The notes under the pieces were generated by a model, which saw only the letters and a list, made by a program, of their open reading frames with translations, did not search any database and had not been told where the DNA came from. The translations under genes were made by a program, and so were the position numbers. DNA of 8,572 bases from contig JALNXR010000075.1 in NCBI GenBank assembly GCA_023230265.1, forward strand, positions 1-8,572, written 5' to 3'. This stretch comes from Bacteroidales bacterium. GTDB lineage: Bacteria; Bacteroidota; Bacteroidia; Bacteroidales; UBA932. Of this stretch, positions 1 to 6,148 are shown one piece after another (the first letter of the stretch is position 1; every line of letters starts with the position of its first letter).

Positions 1-588
1 CAAAGTGCAAAACACACCGGAAACTTGCTCATACGGCTTTGTACTCAGGTTTGCTATCTTGCCGGAAAAGGGAGCAAATAAAGAGGTGTTATTGAGATCC
101 TCCCTTGCCTTCCGGAGTTCATTTGTAGTTTTATTGTATCCGGTACGGATCTTAAGCATTCTTAGCATATCCTTGGGGACATTGTTGGTGTCCTTGCCGA
201 AACTATAACCTATCAGTTCATAGGCCAGATCAATTTCACTTTTCTCCATATTCTGAACAGCCATCTCAAGTTTGTTGAGAGCCTCTCTCTTGTCCAGCAC
301 AGCGATAGCCTCCCCTTGCTTTACACTCTCTCCGTTTTTAAAAAAGATATCAGCTATCACACCGGATGTAAGGAAGTGTAATTCGCTTTTTTTGACTGCT
401 CTCAGCTTTCCGTTGCTGATAATCTGCCGGTAAAAGTCCCCTTTTTTCAGAACTATTGTATCAACCAGATTTTTATCTCTCACTGCAGCTGCTTTTGCCG
501 CACCGTCTTCACCCTCCTCAGCTTTTTCCCTTGTTTTGCAAGCTGTTATCAGTGTGAGTGACAATAATAAAATCAGAACTCTGTTCAT
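1..588 (-). CDS. RND-type efflux periplasmic adaptor lipoprotein (membrane fusion protein), 3' end outside window
   Basis: Adaptor of a tripartite efflux or secretion pump, expected to be anchored by lipid in the inner membrane and to link an inner-membrane transporter to an outer-membrane channel. The start is ATG at 588; 196 codons are visible and the frame is still open at the window edge. Residues 1-17 form a lipoprotein signal (MNRVLILLLSLTLITAC, lipidated Cys17). Residues 76-100 are the first half of a biotinyl/lipoyl-like domain (GVIADIFFKNGESVKQGEAI, then AVLDK). Residues about 101-168 look like the helical hairpin (NKLEMAVQNMEKSE ... ELRKAREDL). Residues 170-182 (LFAPFSGKIANLS) start the second lipoyl half, the usual order for HlyD/AcrA-type adaptors. 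The barrel and membrane-proximal domains lie off the left edge. It follows the last propeller gene by 44 nt with no evident promoter of its own, so co-transcription is likely. Whether the partner is an RND or an ABC (MacB-like) transporter cannot be seen. Confidence 0.87.
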   Translation of the reverse strand, partial: MNRVLILLLSLTLITACKTREKAEEGEDGAAKAAAVRDKNLVDTIVLKKGDFYRQIISNGKLRAVKKSELHFLTSGVIADIFFKNGESVKQGEAIAVLDKREALNKLEMAVQNMEKSEIDLAYELIGYSFGKDTNNVPKDMLRMLKIRTGYNKTTNELRKAREDLNNTSLFAPFSGKIANLSTKPYEQVSGVFCTL

Positions 589-632
589 ATCTTGTGTTTT
601 ATAATCGATTACATTTATTAAGTACAGATGTT
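589..632. other. A1-to-adaptor intergenic spacer
   Basis: This 44-nt AT-rich gap contains no convincing TAnnTTTG element, no Shine-Dalgarno and no terminator hairpin. It holds a small palindrome (AATCGATT, 603-610). It does not resemble any of the other gaps in the array, so the adaptor gene was not part of the duplicated cassette. Read-through from the propeller array is the simplest way to express the adaptor. Confidence 0.5.
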
Positions 633-1940
633 TTACTGTTTCTTAAGTTTTGCTAAAATTACAACCGGATTATCGTTTTCGTCCAGTTTTTCAATTATTT
701 TTTTGAGTTTGGGCGACACTTTATGATTCTCTGCCCAGCGGATAAGCTCCTCAGCAGAGCAGAAAGAGACAAGCTCTCCTGTTGAGGATACATATTTTGG
801 CCAGAAGGGAGGACCGTTCAGGATATCTTCCTTCATTCCCGGTAAATTCTTTTCCGGCAGATTGAGCAGAGTGAACTCCCCACTTTTTTTATTAAGGAGT
901 GCATAGCAATCAGTTACCTTATATCTGTGAATCCTTCCGCTTCTAAGGATAATCTCCTTTTCGTAGGGTTCGTGTGCAAGGCCTTTCAGATGAAACTCAA
1001 GAAAAAGAAAATCATGGTTTTCCATTGGACTACCTTTCATCAAAACATATTTATCCATACTTGCATCACCATCTTTACCCCCCGGATTCCTTGTCTTTCC
1101 AAATTTTATTAAAAAGGGAGTTTCAATCTTCTTTTCAGGGGAAATTGAAAAGAGAGTGTCATTGTAAGGGAAGAAGAGCCGGGCCTTATCTTCATAGCCA
1201 TAAATAACAATTCGCCCCCTGATCAGTTTAAAATTTTGGCTGGATGAGGGGACCTCTGACATGCCGGCAAATTCATTTGGACCTATAAATGGGTCTTTCG
1301 TCTGAAACTGAGGTATAGGGAACATATACCTGAATGTTGTATCTCCCGGGGTGAACAGAACTGCTGCATATGAGAGATTTTCTGTTCTATACATTGAAAC
1401 GGCCCCTGCATAGTTCCCCTCACTTATATAAAGGATTGGAGAGACACCAAAACGGCTGTCTTTAGGGACATTAAATTTTTCTAAGAAATTTCCGTGAGGA
1501 TCATATACTCTCCTAATACCATTCTCTCCATGAATTAAAATATTGCCTGTACCTGGTAAAATTTGGGAATCATATACGAAAAAATACTCCTCCGGTCCTC
1601 TTCCTGTCCGGTCAAAGAAAAAAATGTGATTCCCCTTGATATCGAACACCTGACACCCTTTCGAAAATCTTCTGGTAATAAGGTAGAACATCCCGTTTTC
1701 AAAACTGATAGATTCAGCGTCATCTGTCAAAGTGTTTTCTGAAGTCTGTAGCGGAATGTATTCAATCTCAGATGCCACACTGCTTAGATCAACGACATTT
1801 CCCTTGCCTATATTACTTTCAAGGTCAATGACAATGGTCTCGCTGTTCTCATTTACGGTTTTATTACCTGAGCAGGCTTGTGCAAGTATTAAGGAGAGAA
1901 CAAACAACAGCCCGGCCGGATTTCTTAGAATAATTTTCAT
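633..1940 (-). CDS. 6-bladed beta-propeller lipoprotein, type A (A1)
   Basis: Predicted lipid-anchored propeller of 435 aa; ligand unknown. The start is ATG at 1940, matching the starts of A3 and A5. The signal peptide ends at the lipobox LAQAC with lipidated Cys23, followed by SGNK. The mature part begins with the family pattern SEIEYIPLQT (57-66). Propeller repeats follow: CQVFDIKGNHIFFFDRTGRG with GRGPEEY at 113-119, then GNILIHGENGIRRVYDPHG (132-150). NDTLF is at 260-264 and the conserved C-terminal block is FWPKYVSS (379-386) to LDENDNPV (419-426). It is the last propeller before the adaptor gene. Its C-terminal coding DNA (647-713) is identical over 67 nt to A3 (3381-3447). Its tail, AKLKKQ, resembles B2 (VKLKKQ) rather than A3 or A5. 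It uses LQT where the other visible paralogs have LET. The fold is a family-level inference, and six blades cannot be counted with certainty by eye. Confidence 0.9.
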   Translation of the reverse strand: MKIILRNPAGLLFVLSLILAQACSGNKTVNENSETIVIDLESNIGKGNVVDLSSVASEIEYIPLQTSENTLTDDAESISFENGMFYLITRRFSKGCQVFDIKGNHIFFFDRTGRGPEEYFFVYDSQILPGTGNILIHGENGIRRVYDPHGNFLEKFNVPKDSRFGVSPILYISEGNYAGAVSMYRTENLSYAAVLFTPGDTTFRYMFPIPQFQTKDPFIGPNEFAGMSEVPSSSQNFKLIRGRIVIYGYEDKARLFFPYNDTLFSISPEKKIETPFLIKFGKTRNPGGKDGDASMDKYVLMKGSPMENHDFLFLEFHLKGLAHEPYEKEIILRSGRIHRYKVTDCYALLNKKSGEFTLLNLPEKNLPGMKEDILNGPPFWPKYVSSTGELVSFCSAEELIRWAENHKVSPKLKKIIEKLDENDNPVVILAKLKKQ

Positions 1941-1963
1941 ATTTCAAACACTTTAGTTTAACA

Positions 1964-1993
1964 CAAGTATAACTATTATAAAACCTGGTTGAG
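1964..1993 (-). promoter_or_regulatory. Candidate promoter for A1 (degenerate copy)
   Basis: In the B2-A1 gap, TATACTTG (1971-1964) occupies the position of the -7 element TAnnTTTG, with one mismatch. The expected upstream TTG is replaced by CTC (1993-1991). The 33 nt next to the A1 start (1941-1973) match the A3 upstream region at 32 positions, so the downstream part is conserved while the upstream half has decayed. It is the weakest of the three B/C-to-A promoters. Confidence 0.4.
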
Positions 1994-3325
1994 CTACTGT
2001 TTTTTTAGTTTAACAAGAACAATAACCGGATTATCATTTTCGTCCAGCTTTGCAGCAATTTTTTTAACCTTCTCAGAAGCATCTTTGTTTTCTGCATATT
2101 CTATTAAATCCAGAGCTGTGCAGAAAGATACAAGATAATCCTCAGAAGATATGTATTTTGGCCAGAAAAGAGGCCCGCCGGAGATATCATCCAAAAATCC
2201 CATTATATCACCTCCCCCAGGCCGGTCCATAAGGGTAAACTCCCCGCTCTTTTTATTAAAAATGGCGTAACTATTAGTGTTTTTTCTGATGGTTGGTTTG
2301 CCATCAAGATCCAATCCTGGTACCTCCAGAGGATCATGTGCAAGACCCCGGAGGTTTAACCAAAAATAGAGATAGTTGTCGGATTCCATCAATTGGATCA
2401 GGGAGATAACCTCAGAGGAAAAATCCCAGGTGGCACTGTAATTTTCCTTTGTTGTTCCATATTTTCCCCAATTGATGGTATAGGCAGTATCCTGTCCAAA
2501 CTTTTCATTCACTGTAGTTATGATATTGTCGAATTGGTACATTATCCTGATCTTATCCTTAAATCTGAGAAGCTTGGCATTGATTGGAACAGATGTAATA
2601 AAAGTATGCTCGTCAATTTTTCCCCGCGAAACGACCTCTCTCACCACAGAAGCAGTTCCGGACCTGGATTCCGGAAAATAGACCTTACCGGTCAGGGTTG
2701 ACAGGGAATCAAATGCAATGGCACACACAGCACTGCTTTTATCATCACTTTCTTTATTGTCCTGATCAGGGTTGGTTGAGCAGATATAGAGATTACTGTT
2801 CAGCTTATAACCGCTGGCAATGAGTCCGATGCTGATATTGTCTGTTTCAGGGAAATCGACCCGTCTGATAAAAGGACCGTACTTAGAGTATTCATAAAAT
2901 TTTCCTGTGGATGCAAATACATCTATGTTACCTGTTTCCGGCTCAACCTCAAAACCGGAAACATCAGGAAACTCTTCCGGACCCCTTCCGTTTCTGTTGA
3001 ATTTACGGACAAATTTGCCTTTTTTGTCAAATATCCAGATAGTCCGGGATTTATCCAAAAGATAGATATGACCGTTTTCATAAGAGATAAAGTTTCTTGC
3101 ACCAAAAAGGTCTCCAACCATTAAACTATCTGCCGTTTCAAGCGGAATCAAAGTAACATCCTCTGCAATCTCACTCAGAGGGATAATCCTCCCTTTACCG
3201 AGTGCCCCGTCGATGTCGATATATGTGGCATTCTTCTCCTCTGTTTTGGCTGAGCAGGAGAGCACGGCAAGCAGGAGAGCTGCGATTGAAAAAGATTTAG
3301 AAATTCTTTTGAAGATTGATTTCAT
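1994..3325 (-). CDS. 6-bladed beta-propeller lipoprotein, type B (B2)
   Basis: 443-aa lipoprotein, closest in the window to B4. The signal peptide ends at AVLSC with lipidated Cys24, followed by SAKTEEKNATYID. IPLSEIAEDVTLIPLETAD (48-66) opens the propeller. Propeller repeats include WIFDKKGKFVRKFNRNGRG with GRGPEEF at 113-119, then EVEPETGNIDVF (126-137) and YEYSKYGPFIRR (144-155). DTAY at 279-282 sits before a NWGKYG strand. The C-terminal block is FWPKYISS (387-394) to LDENDNPV (427-434). B2 lacks the short insertion that B4 carries around residues 222-245. It also has NSYAIFNKK where all A proteins and B4 have CYAL[LF]NKK. It lies between A3 and A1 with gaps of 50 and 53 nt. The ATG at 3325 is chosen because the lipobox and the aligned B4 start both fit it. 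Binding partner unknown. Confidence 0.9.
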   Translation of the reverse strand: MKSIFKRISKSFSIAALLLAVLSCSAKTEEKNATYIDIDGALGKGRIIPLSEIAEDVTLIPLETADSLMVGDLFGARNFISYENGHIYLLDKSRTIWIFDKKGKFVRKFNRNGRGPEEFPDVSGFEVEPETGNIDVFASTGKFYEYSKYGPFIRRVDFPETDNISIGLIASGYKLNSNLYICSTNPDQDNKESDDKSSAVCAIAFDSLSTLTGKVYFPESRSGTASVVREVVSRGKIDEHTFITSVPINAKLLRFKDKIRIMYQFDNIITTVNEKFGQDTAYTINWGKYGTTKENYSATWDFSSEVISLIQLMESDNYLYFWLNLRGLAHDPLEVPGLDLDGKPTIRKNTNSYAIFNKKSGEFTLMDRPGGGDIMGFLDDISGGPLFWPKYISSEDYLVSFCTALDLIEYAENKDASEKVKKIAAKLDENDNPVIVLVKLKKQ

Positions 3326-3355
3326 CTCATTAACAGTTTTATGGACAATTCTTAA
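3326..3355 (-). promoter_or_regulatory. Conserved 30-nt leader element before B2
   Basis: The 30 nt abutting the B2 start (TTAAGAATTG at 3355-3346, TAAAACTG at 3341-3334) match the corresponding bases before B4 at 26 of 30 positions. This is higher than expected for a neutral spacer, although recent duplication alone could explain it. A TTG lies 23 nt upstream of TAAAACTG, so a poor promoter is possible. The match to TAnnTTTG is weak, and an mRNA leader role is equally possible. Confidence 0.35.
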
Positions 3356-3375
3356 TTAGTTATGCAAAAGCTATT

Positions 3376-4671
3376 CTATTGTTTTGCTAAAATTACAACC
3401 GGATTATCGTTTTCGTCCAGTTTTTCAATTATTTTTTTGAGTTTGGGGGAGACTTTATGATTCTCTGCCCAGCCGATAAGCTCTTCAGAGGTACAGAAAG
3501 ATACAAGCTCTCCTGTTGAGGAGATGTATTTTGGCCAGAAAGGCGGGCCGTTCTGAATATCCTCTCGTAAACCGGGCATACCCTTTTCCGGCTGGTTGAG
3601 AAGGGTAAAGTGAGCGGTTTTTTTATTTAGAAGGGCATAGCAATTTGTTACTTTATATCTGTGAACCCTGCCGCTTCTAAGCATAATCTCCTTTTCGTAA
3701 GGTTCGTGTGCAAGATCGTTCAAACCAAAATTAAGAAAAAGAAAATCATCATTTTCAAGTGGAATTGTCATAGTAGCGGATTTATTCATATTTGCCATAG
3801 TTTCGGCACCTCCGGGATTCCTTGTCTTTCCAAATTTAATAACATAGGGTGTCTCAATCTTCTTATCTGCATTAACAGAAAAGATAGTGTCGTTGTAAGG
3901 GAAAAACAATCTGGCCTGATCTTTATACCTGTACATAACAGTACTGGCTCCGATGGGTTTATAAAACTTATTATCCGTAGATTTTGGTATTGAGAGATGG
4001 AAATCAGTAACAAAGGGATCTTCTGTCTGGAAAGAAGGTATCGGGAAATGGAATTTAAAGATTGTATCTCCCGGAGTGAACAGGACCGCGACATATTCGG
4101 AATTTTCCCGGAAAGAGGTATATATAACCCCTGCATAGGTACTGTCGTTTATAAAGATTACAGGTCTGACATCAAATCGGCTGTCAGTGGGGATCTGAAA
4201 TTTATTAAGAAACTTTCCATAAGGATCATAAACTTTTACGTCCGTGGCGCTTCCCATAATTACAATATTCCCTGTGCCGGGCAGGACATCGGCATGATTT
4301 GCGCGGGGATACTCTTCCGGCCCTCTTCCGGTGCGGTCAAAGAAAGAGAGATGATTGCCCCTGATGTCAAACACCTGGCATCCTTTTACCATGTTTCGAT
4401 TACCCAGGTAGAACATCTCGTTTTCGAAATAGATTTCATAAACATCGTCAACCAAAGAAGTTTCTGATGTCTCCAGTGGGATGTATTCTATTTTTGAGAC
4501 AATGCTGCTGAGATCAACGATATTACCCTTGCCGATATTGGCTTCCAGATCTGCTGTTATTATTGTGCCGGCAGTGATTTCCCCGGCGTTCTTATTCCCG
4601 GAACAGGCTTGTGCAAGCATAGAAACCAGAATAAACAGGAAGCCTGCCGGATTTCTTAGAATATTTTTCAT
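3376..4671 (-). CDS. 6-bladed beta-propeller lipoprotein, type A (A3)
   Basis: 431-aa lipoprotein with Cys23 in LAQAC, then SGNKNAGEITAGT. KIEYIPLETSETSL (60-73) opens the propeller. GRGPEEY is at 115-121, after CQVFDIRGNHLSFFDRT. Further repeat-like segments are GNIVIMGSATDVKVYDPYG (134-152) and NDTIFSV (260-266). The C-terminal block is FWPKYISS (378-385) to LDENDNPV (418-425). It ends in ILAKQ, shorter than A1 (ILAKLKKQ), as if three codons were lost at the tail. A3 is mosaic: its upstream region, signal peptide and last 67 nt follow A1, while the start of the mature region (ITAGTIITADLEA) and SVNADKKIETPYVIKFG (264-280) follow A5. The gap to the preceding B4 is 53 nt and carries the best promoter in the window. 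Function inferred only as an envelope-anchored propeller. Confidence 0.9.
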   Translation of the reverse strand: MKNILRNPAGFLFILVSMLAQACSGNKNAGEITAGTIITADLEANIGKGNIVDLSSIVSKIEYIPLETSETSLVDDVYEIYFENEMFYLGNRNMVKGCQVFDIRGNHLSFFDRTGRGPEEYPRANHADVLPGTGNIVIMGSATDVKVYDPYGKFLNKFQIPTDSRFDVRPVIFINDSTYAGVIYTSFRENSEYVAVLFTPGDTIFKFHFPIPSFQTEDPFVTDFHLSIPKSTDNKFYKPIGASTVMYRYKDQARLFFPYNDTIFSVNADKKIETPYVIKFGKTRNPGGAETMANMNKSATMTIPLENDDFLFLNFGLNDLAHEPYEKEIMLRSGRVHRYKVTNCYALLNKKTAHFTLLNQPEKGMPGLREDIQNGPPFWPKYISSTGELVSFCTSEELIGWAENHKVSPKLKKIIEKLDENDNPVVILAKQ

Positions 4672-4694
4672 ATTTCAAACACTTTAGTTTAACA

Positions 4695-4724
4695 CAAATA
4701 TAACTATAATATCTAGTTGTGCAA
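4695..4724 (-). promoter_or_regulatory. Candidate Bacteroidota-type promoter for A3
   Basis: TTG (4724-4722), a 19-nt spacer and TATATTTG (4702-4695) fit the Bacteroidota primary sigma pattern (TTTG/TTG, about 19-21 nt, TAnnTTTG) exactly in the -7 box. The -33 TTG begins immediately after the B4 stop codon. Transcription would start about 20 nt before the A3 ATG at 4671, giving a very short leader. The element lies at the same place, relative to the upstream stop, as in the A1 and A5 gaps. Confidence 0.6.
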
Positions 4725-4727
4725 CTA
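4714..4727. promoter_or_regulatory. Inverted repeat over the A3 -33 element
   Basis: TAGTTG CA CAACTA is a perfect 6-bp inverted repeat with a 2-nt centre. It spans the B4 stop codon and the -33 TTG of the A3 promoter. A related, fully symmetric dyad lies at 7472-7483 before A5. It could be an operator for a dimeric regulator or simply a short stem; no regulator gene is in the window. Confidence 0.4.
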
Positions 4728-6071
4728 ATATTTTAGTTTAACAAGAACAACAACCGGATTATCGTTTTCGTCCAGCTTTGAAGCAATTTTTTTAATCTTC
4801 TCAGAGGCATCCTTGTTTTCTGCATATTCTATAAAATCCAGAGCAGTGCAGAAAGAGACAAGATACTCCTCAGAAGATATGTATTTTGGCCAGAAAACAG
4901 GTCCTCCGGAGATGTCATCTAAAAATCCCATCTTATTACCACCTTCAGGTCGCTCCATCAGGTGAAACTCCCCGCTCTTTTTATTGAAAAGGGCGTAACA
5001 GCTGGTAGTTTTTCTGATGGATTGTGTACCGTCACGGGCTGTTTCTGTATTTTCATAAGGATTATGTGCAAGACCCCGTGGCTCTAATAAAAAATAGAGA
5101 TTATTATCCGATTCCATCACATCATAGACTGTGATTACTTTTGAATCTAAATCTACACCAGTCTGATTCTCATTATTGACAAAATCTCTTGTGGTTGCAT
5201 ATTTTCCAAAATTGATATTATAAACTGTATCATGTTCACCCTTTTCATTTACAGTTGTTATTATATTGTCGAACATATACTTTATACGGATATTGTTACG
5301 GTATCTGAAAAAATGGGCATTAGGAGTAATAACCACAGAGCTAAAACCTGATTGACCGGAATGGACCTGGAAAAGATTTTGTGAAGCTGAGGAAGCCGGG
5401 GCTGATTCTGCTTCAGGGAAATATATTTTTGCCCTGATATTGGATAAAGAATCGAAAGTGACAGCACACAGAGAGCGTTTATCACCCTTCACGCTCATCT
5501 CCCTTTCAGGAAGTGCTTCTGCTGATACAAAGTAGAGATTTTTGTTAACCTTAAATCCGTAATTTAAAATTGCTGCCCTCACACTCTCATCGTTGGGAGT
5601 GTCAATTTTTCTTATAAAAGAACCGTCCATCCGGTATTCGTAAAAATCTATGCCGTTAAAGAACACAATAACATTACCTGTTTCTGGTTCGACCTCAATC
5701 CCGTCTGCCCGTGGGAACTCTTCCGGACCTCTGCCTTTTCTGTTGAACTTATTGAAAAATTTCCCCTCTTTATCAAAAATCCAGACAGTTTCGGACATGT
5801 CCATGATATAGAAATGTCCATTTTCGTATGAGAAAAAGTTGTTTCCCCAGGAAATATCGCCAACCAATAGTGTATCTGCTGTCTCAAGAGGAATCACAGT
5901 CACCTCCTCTGCAATCTCGCTTAGGGGGATAACCCTCCCTTTGCCGAGCGCCCCTTCAATATCGATATATGTGGCATTCTTCTCTTCTGTTTTAGCTGTG
6001 CAAGAGAGTATTGCACCCAGAATGGCAGCAAAAAAAGCACATTTAATAATTCCTTTAAAGTTTAATTTCAT
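4725..6071 (-). CDS. 6-bladed beta-propeller lipoprotein, type B (B4)
   Basis: 448-aa lipoprotein with Cys24 in AILSC, then TAKTEEKNATYID. IPLSEIAEEVTVIPLETAD (48-66) opens the propeller. GRGPEEF is at 113-119, after IFDKEGKFFNKFNRK. EVEPETGNVIVF (126-137) and YEYRMDGSFIRK (144-155) continue the repeats. DTVY is at 281-284, before INFGKY. The C-terminal block is FWPKYISS (393-400) to LDENDNPV (433-440), ending LVKLKY. The stretch 222-245, rich in Ser, Ala and Gln, is longer than in B2 and is the clearest length difference between the two. The middle region diverges most, while the first 70 and last 100 residues are nearly interchangeable with B2. The ATG at 6071 is set by the lipobox and by alignment to B2. 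A 53-nt gap with a promoter follows before A3. Confidence 0.9.
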   Translation of the reverse strand: MKLNFKGIIKCAFFAAILGAILSCTAKTEEKNATYIDIEGALGKGRVIPLSEIAEEVTVIPLETADTLLVGDISWGNNFFSYENGHFYIMDMSETVWIFDKEGKFFNKFNRKGRGPEEFPRADGIEVEPETGNVIVFFNGIDFYEYRMDGSFIRKIDTPNDESVRAAILNYGFKVNKNLYFVSAEALPEREMSVKGDKRSLCAVTFDSLSNIRAKIYFPEAESAPASSASQNLFQVHSGQSGFSSVVITPNAHFFRYRNNIRIKYMFDNIITTVNEKGEHDTVYNINFGKYATTRDFVNNENQTGVDLDSKVITVYDVMESDNNLYFLLEPRGLAHNPYENTETARDGTQSIRKTTSCYALFNKKSGEFHLMERPEGGNKMGFLDDISGGPVFWPKYISSEEYLVSFCTALDFIEYAENKDASEKIKKIASKLDENDNPVVVLVKLKY

Positions 6072-6101
6072 CTCTTTAACTGTTTTAGGGGCAATTCTTA
6101 A
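6072..6101 (-). promoter_or_regulatory. Conserved 30-nt leader element before B4
   Basis: Counterpart of the B2 leader: TTAAGAATTG at 6101-6092, then TAAAACAG at 6087-6080, ending GAG directly before ATG. It is identical to the B2 leader at 26 of 30 positions. A TTG is again found 23 nt upstream of the TAAAAC motif. The match to a promoter is weak. Confidence 0.35.
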
Positions 6102-6148
6102 CTGTTACTTCAATATTTTTAAATTTTTTCTGCGGTAATTCTTAATTA
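6093..6148. repeat. Duplicated TTAAGAATT in the A5-B4 gap
   Basis: The minus-strand 9-mer TTAAGAATT occurs twice, at 6145-6137 and 6101-6093, 44 nt apart. The first copy extends to TAATTAAGAATT (6148-6137) and overlaps the A5 stop codon; the same 12-mer occurs once in the A3-B2 gap. The A5-B4 gap is 24 nt longer than the A3-B2 gap (74 against 50). The extra length could be a small local duplication, or the shorter gap could be a deletion between repeats. Confidence 0.45.

Larger units (their letters stand above)
1994..4724 (-). repeat. Tandem A+B cassette, copy 2 (leader, A3, B2)
   Basis: Second copy of the two-gene unit, A3 then B2. Its leader (53 nt) has the same length as that of A1, and its first 50 columns align without gaps to the A5 leader. 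The A-to-B spacer is 24 nt shorter than in copy 1. Confidence 0.75.

Noticed and set aside
5..208. 67-codon plus-strand open frame at the left edge
   Set aside because: It is opposite the adaptor gene, which has a lipobox and lipoyl-like motifs on the minus strand.
927..1112. Plus-strand frame whose product resembles that of another plus-strand frame at 3661-3993
   Set aside because: The similarity follows directly from the sense-strand identity of A1 and A3; there is no independent evidence for a conserved antisense protein.
1977..1990. Terminator hairpin from AACCAGGTT followed by Ts after B2
   Set aside because: The arms are only 4 bp with a 1-nt centre, which cannot form a stable stem.
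1941..1993. Invertible (phase-variable) promoter
   Set aside because: The conserved gaps are direct repeats in the same orientation; I see no flanking long inverted repeats or invertase gene.
3997..4467. 156-codon plus-strand open frame antisense to A3
   Set aside because: It lies wholly within a well-supported lipoprotein gene and has no recognisable domain. A shorter frame appears at the same place opposite A5 because the sense genes are paralogs.
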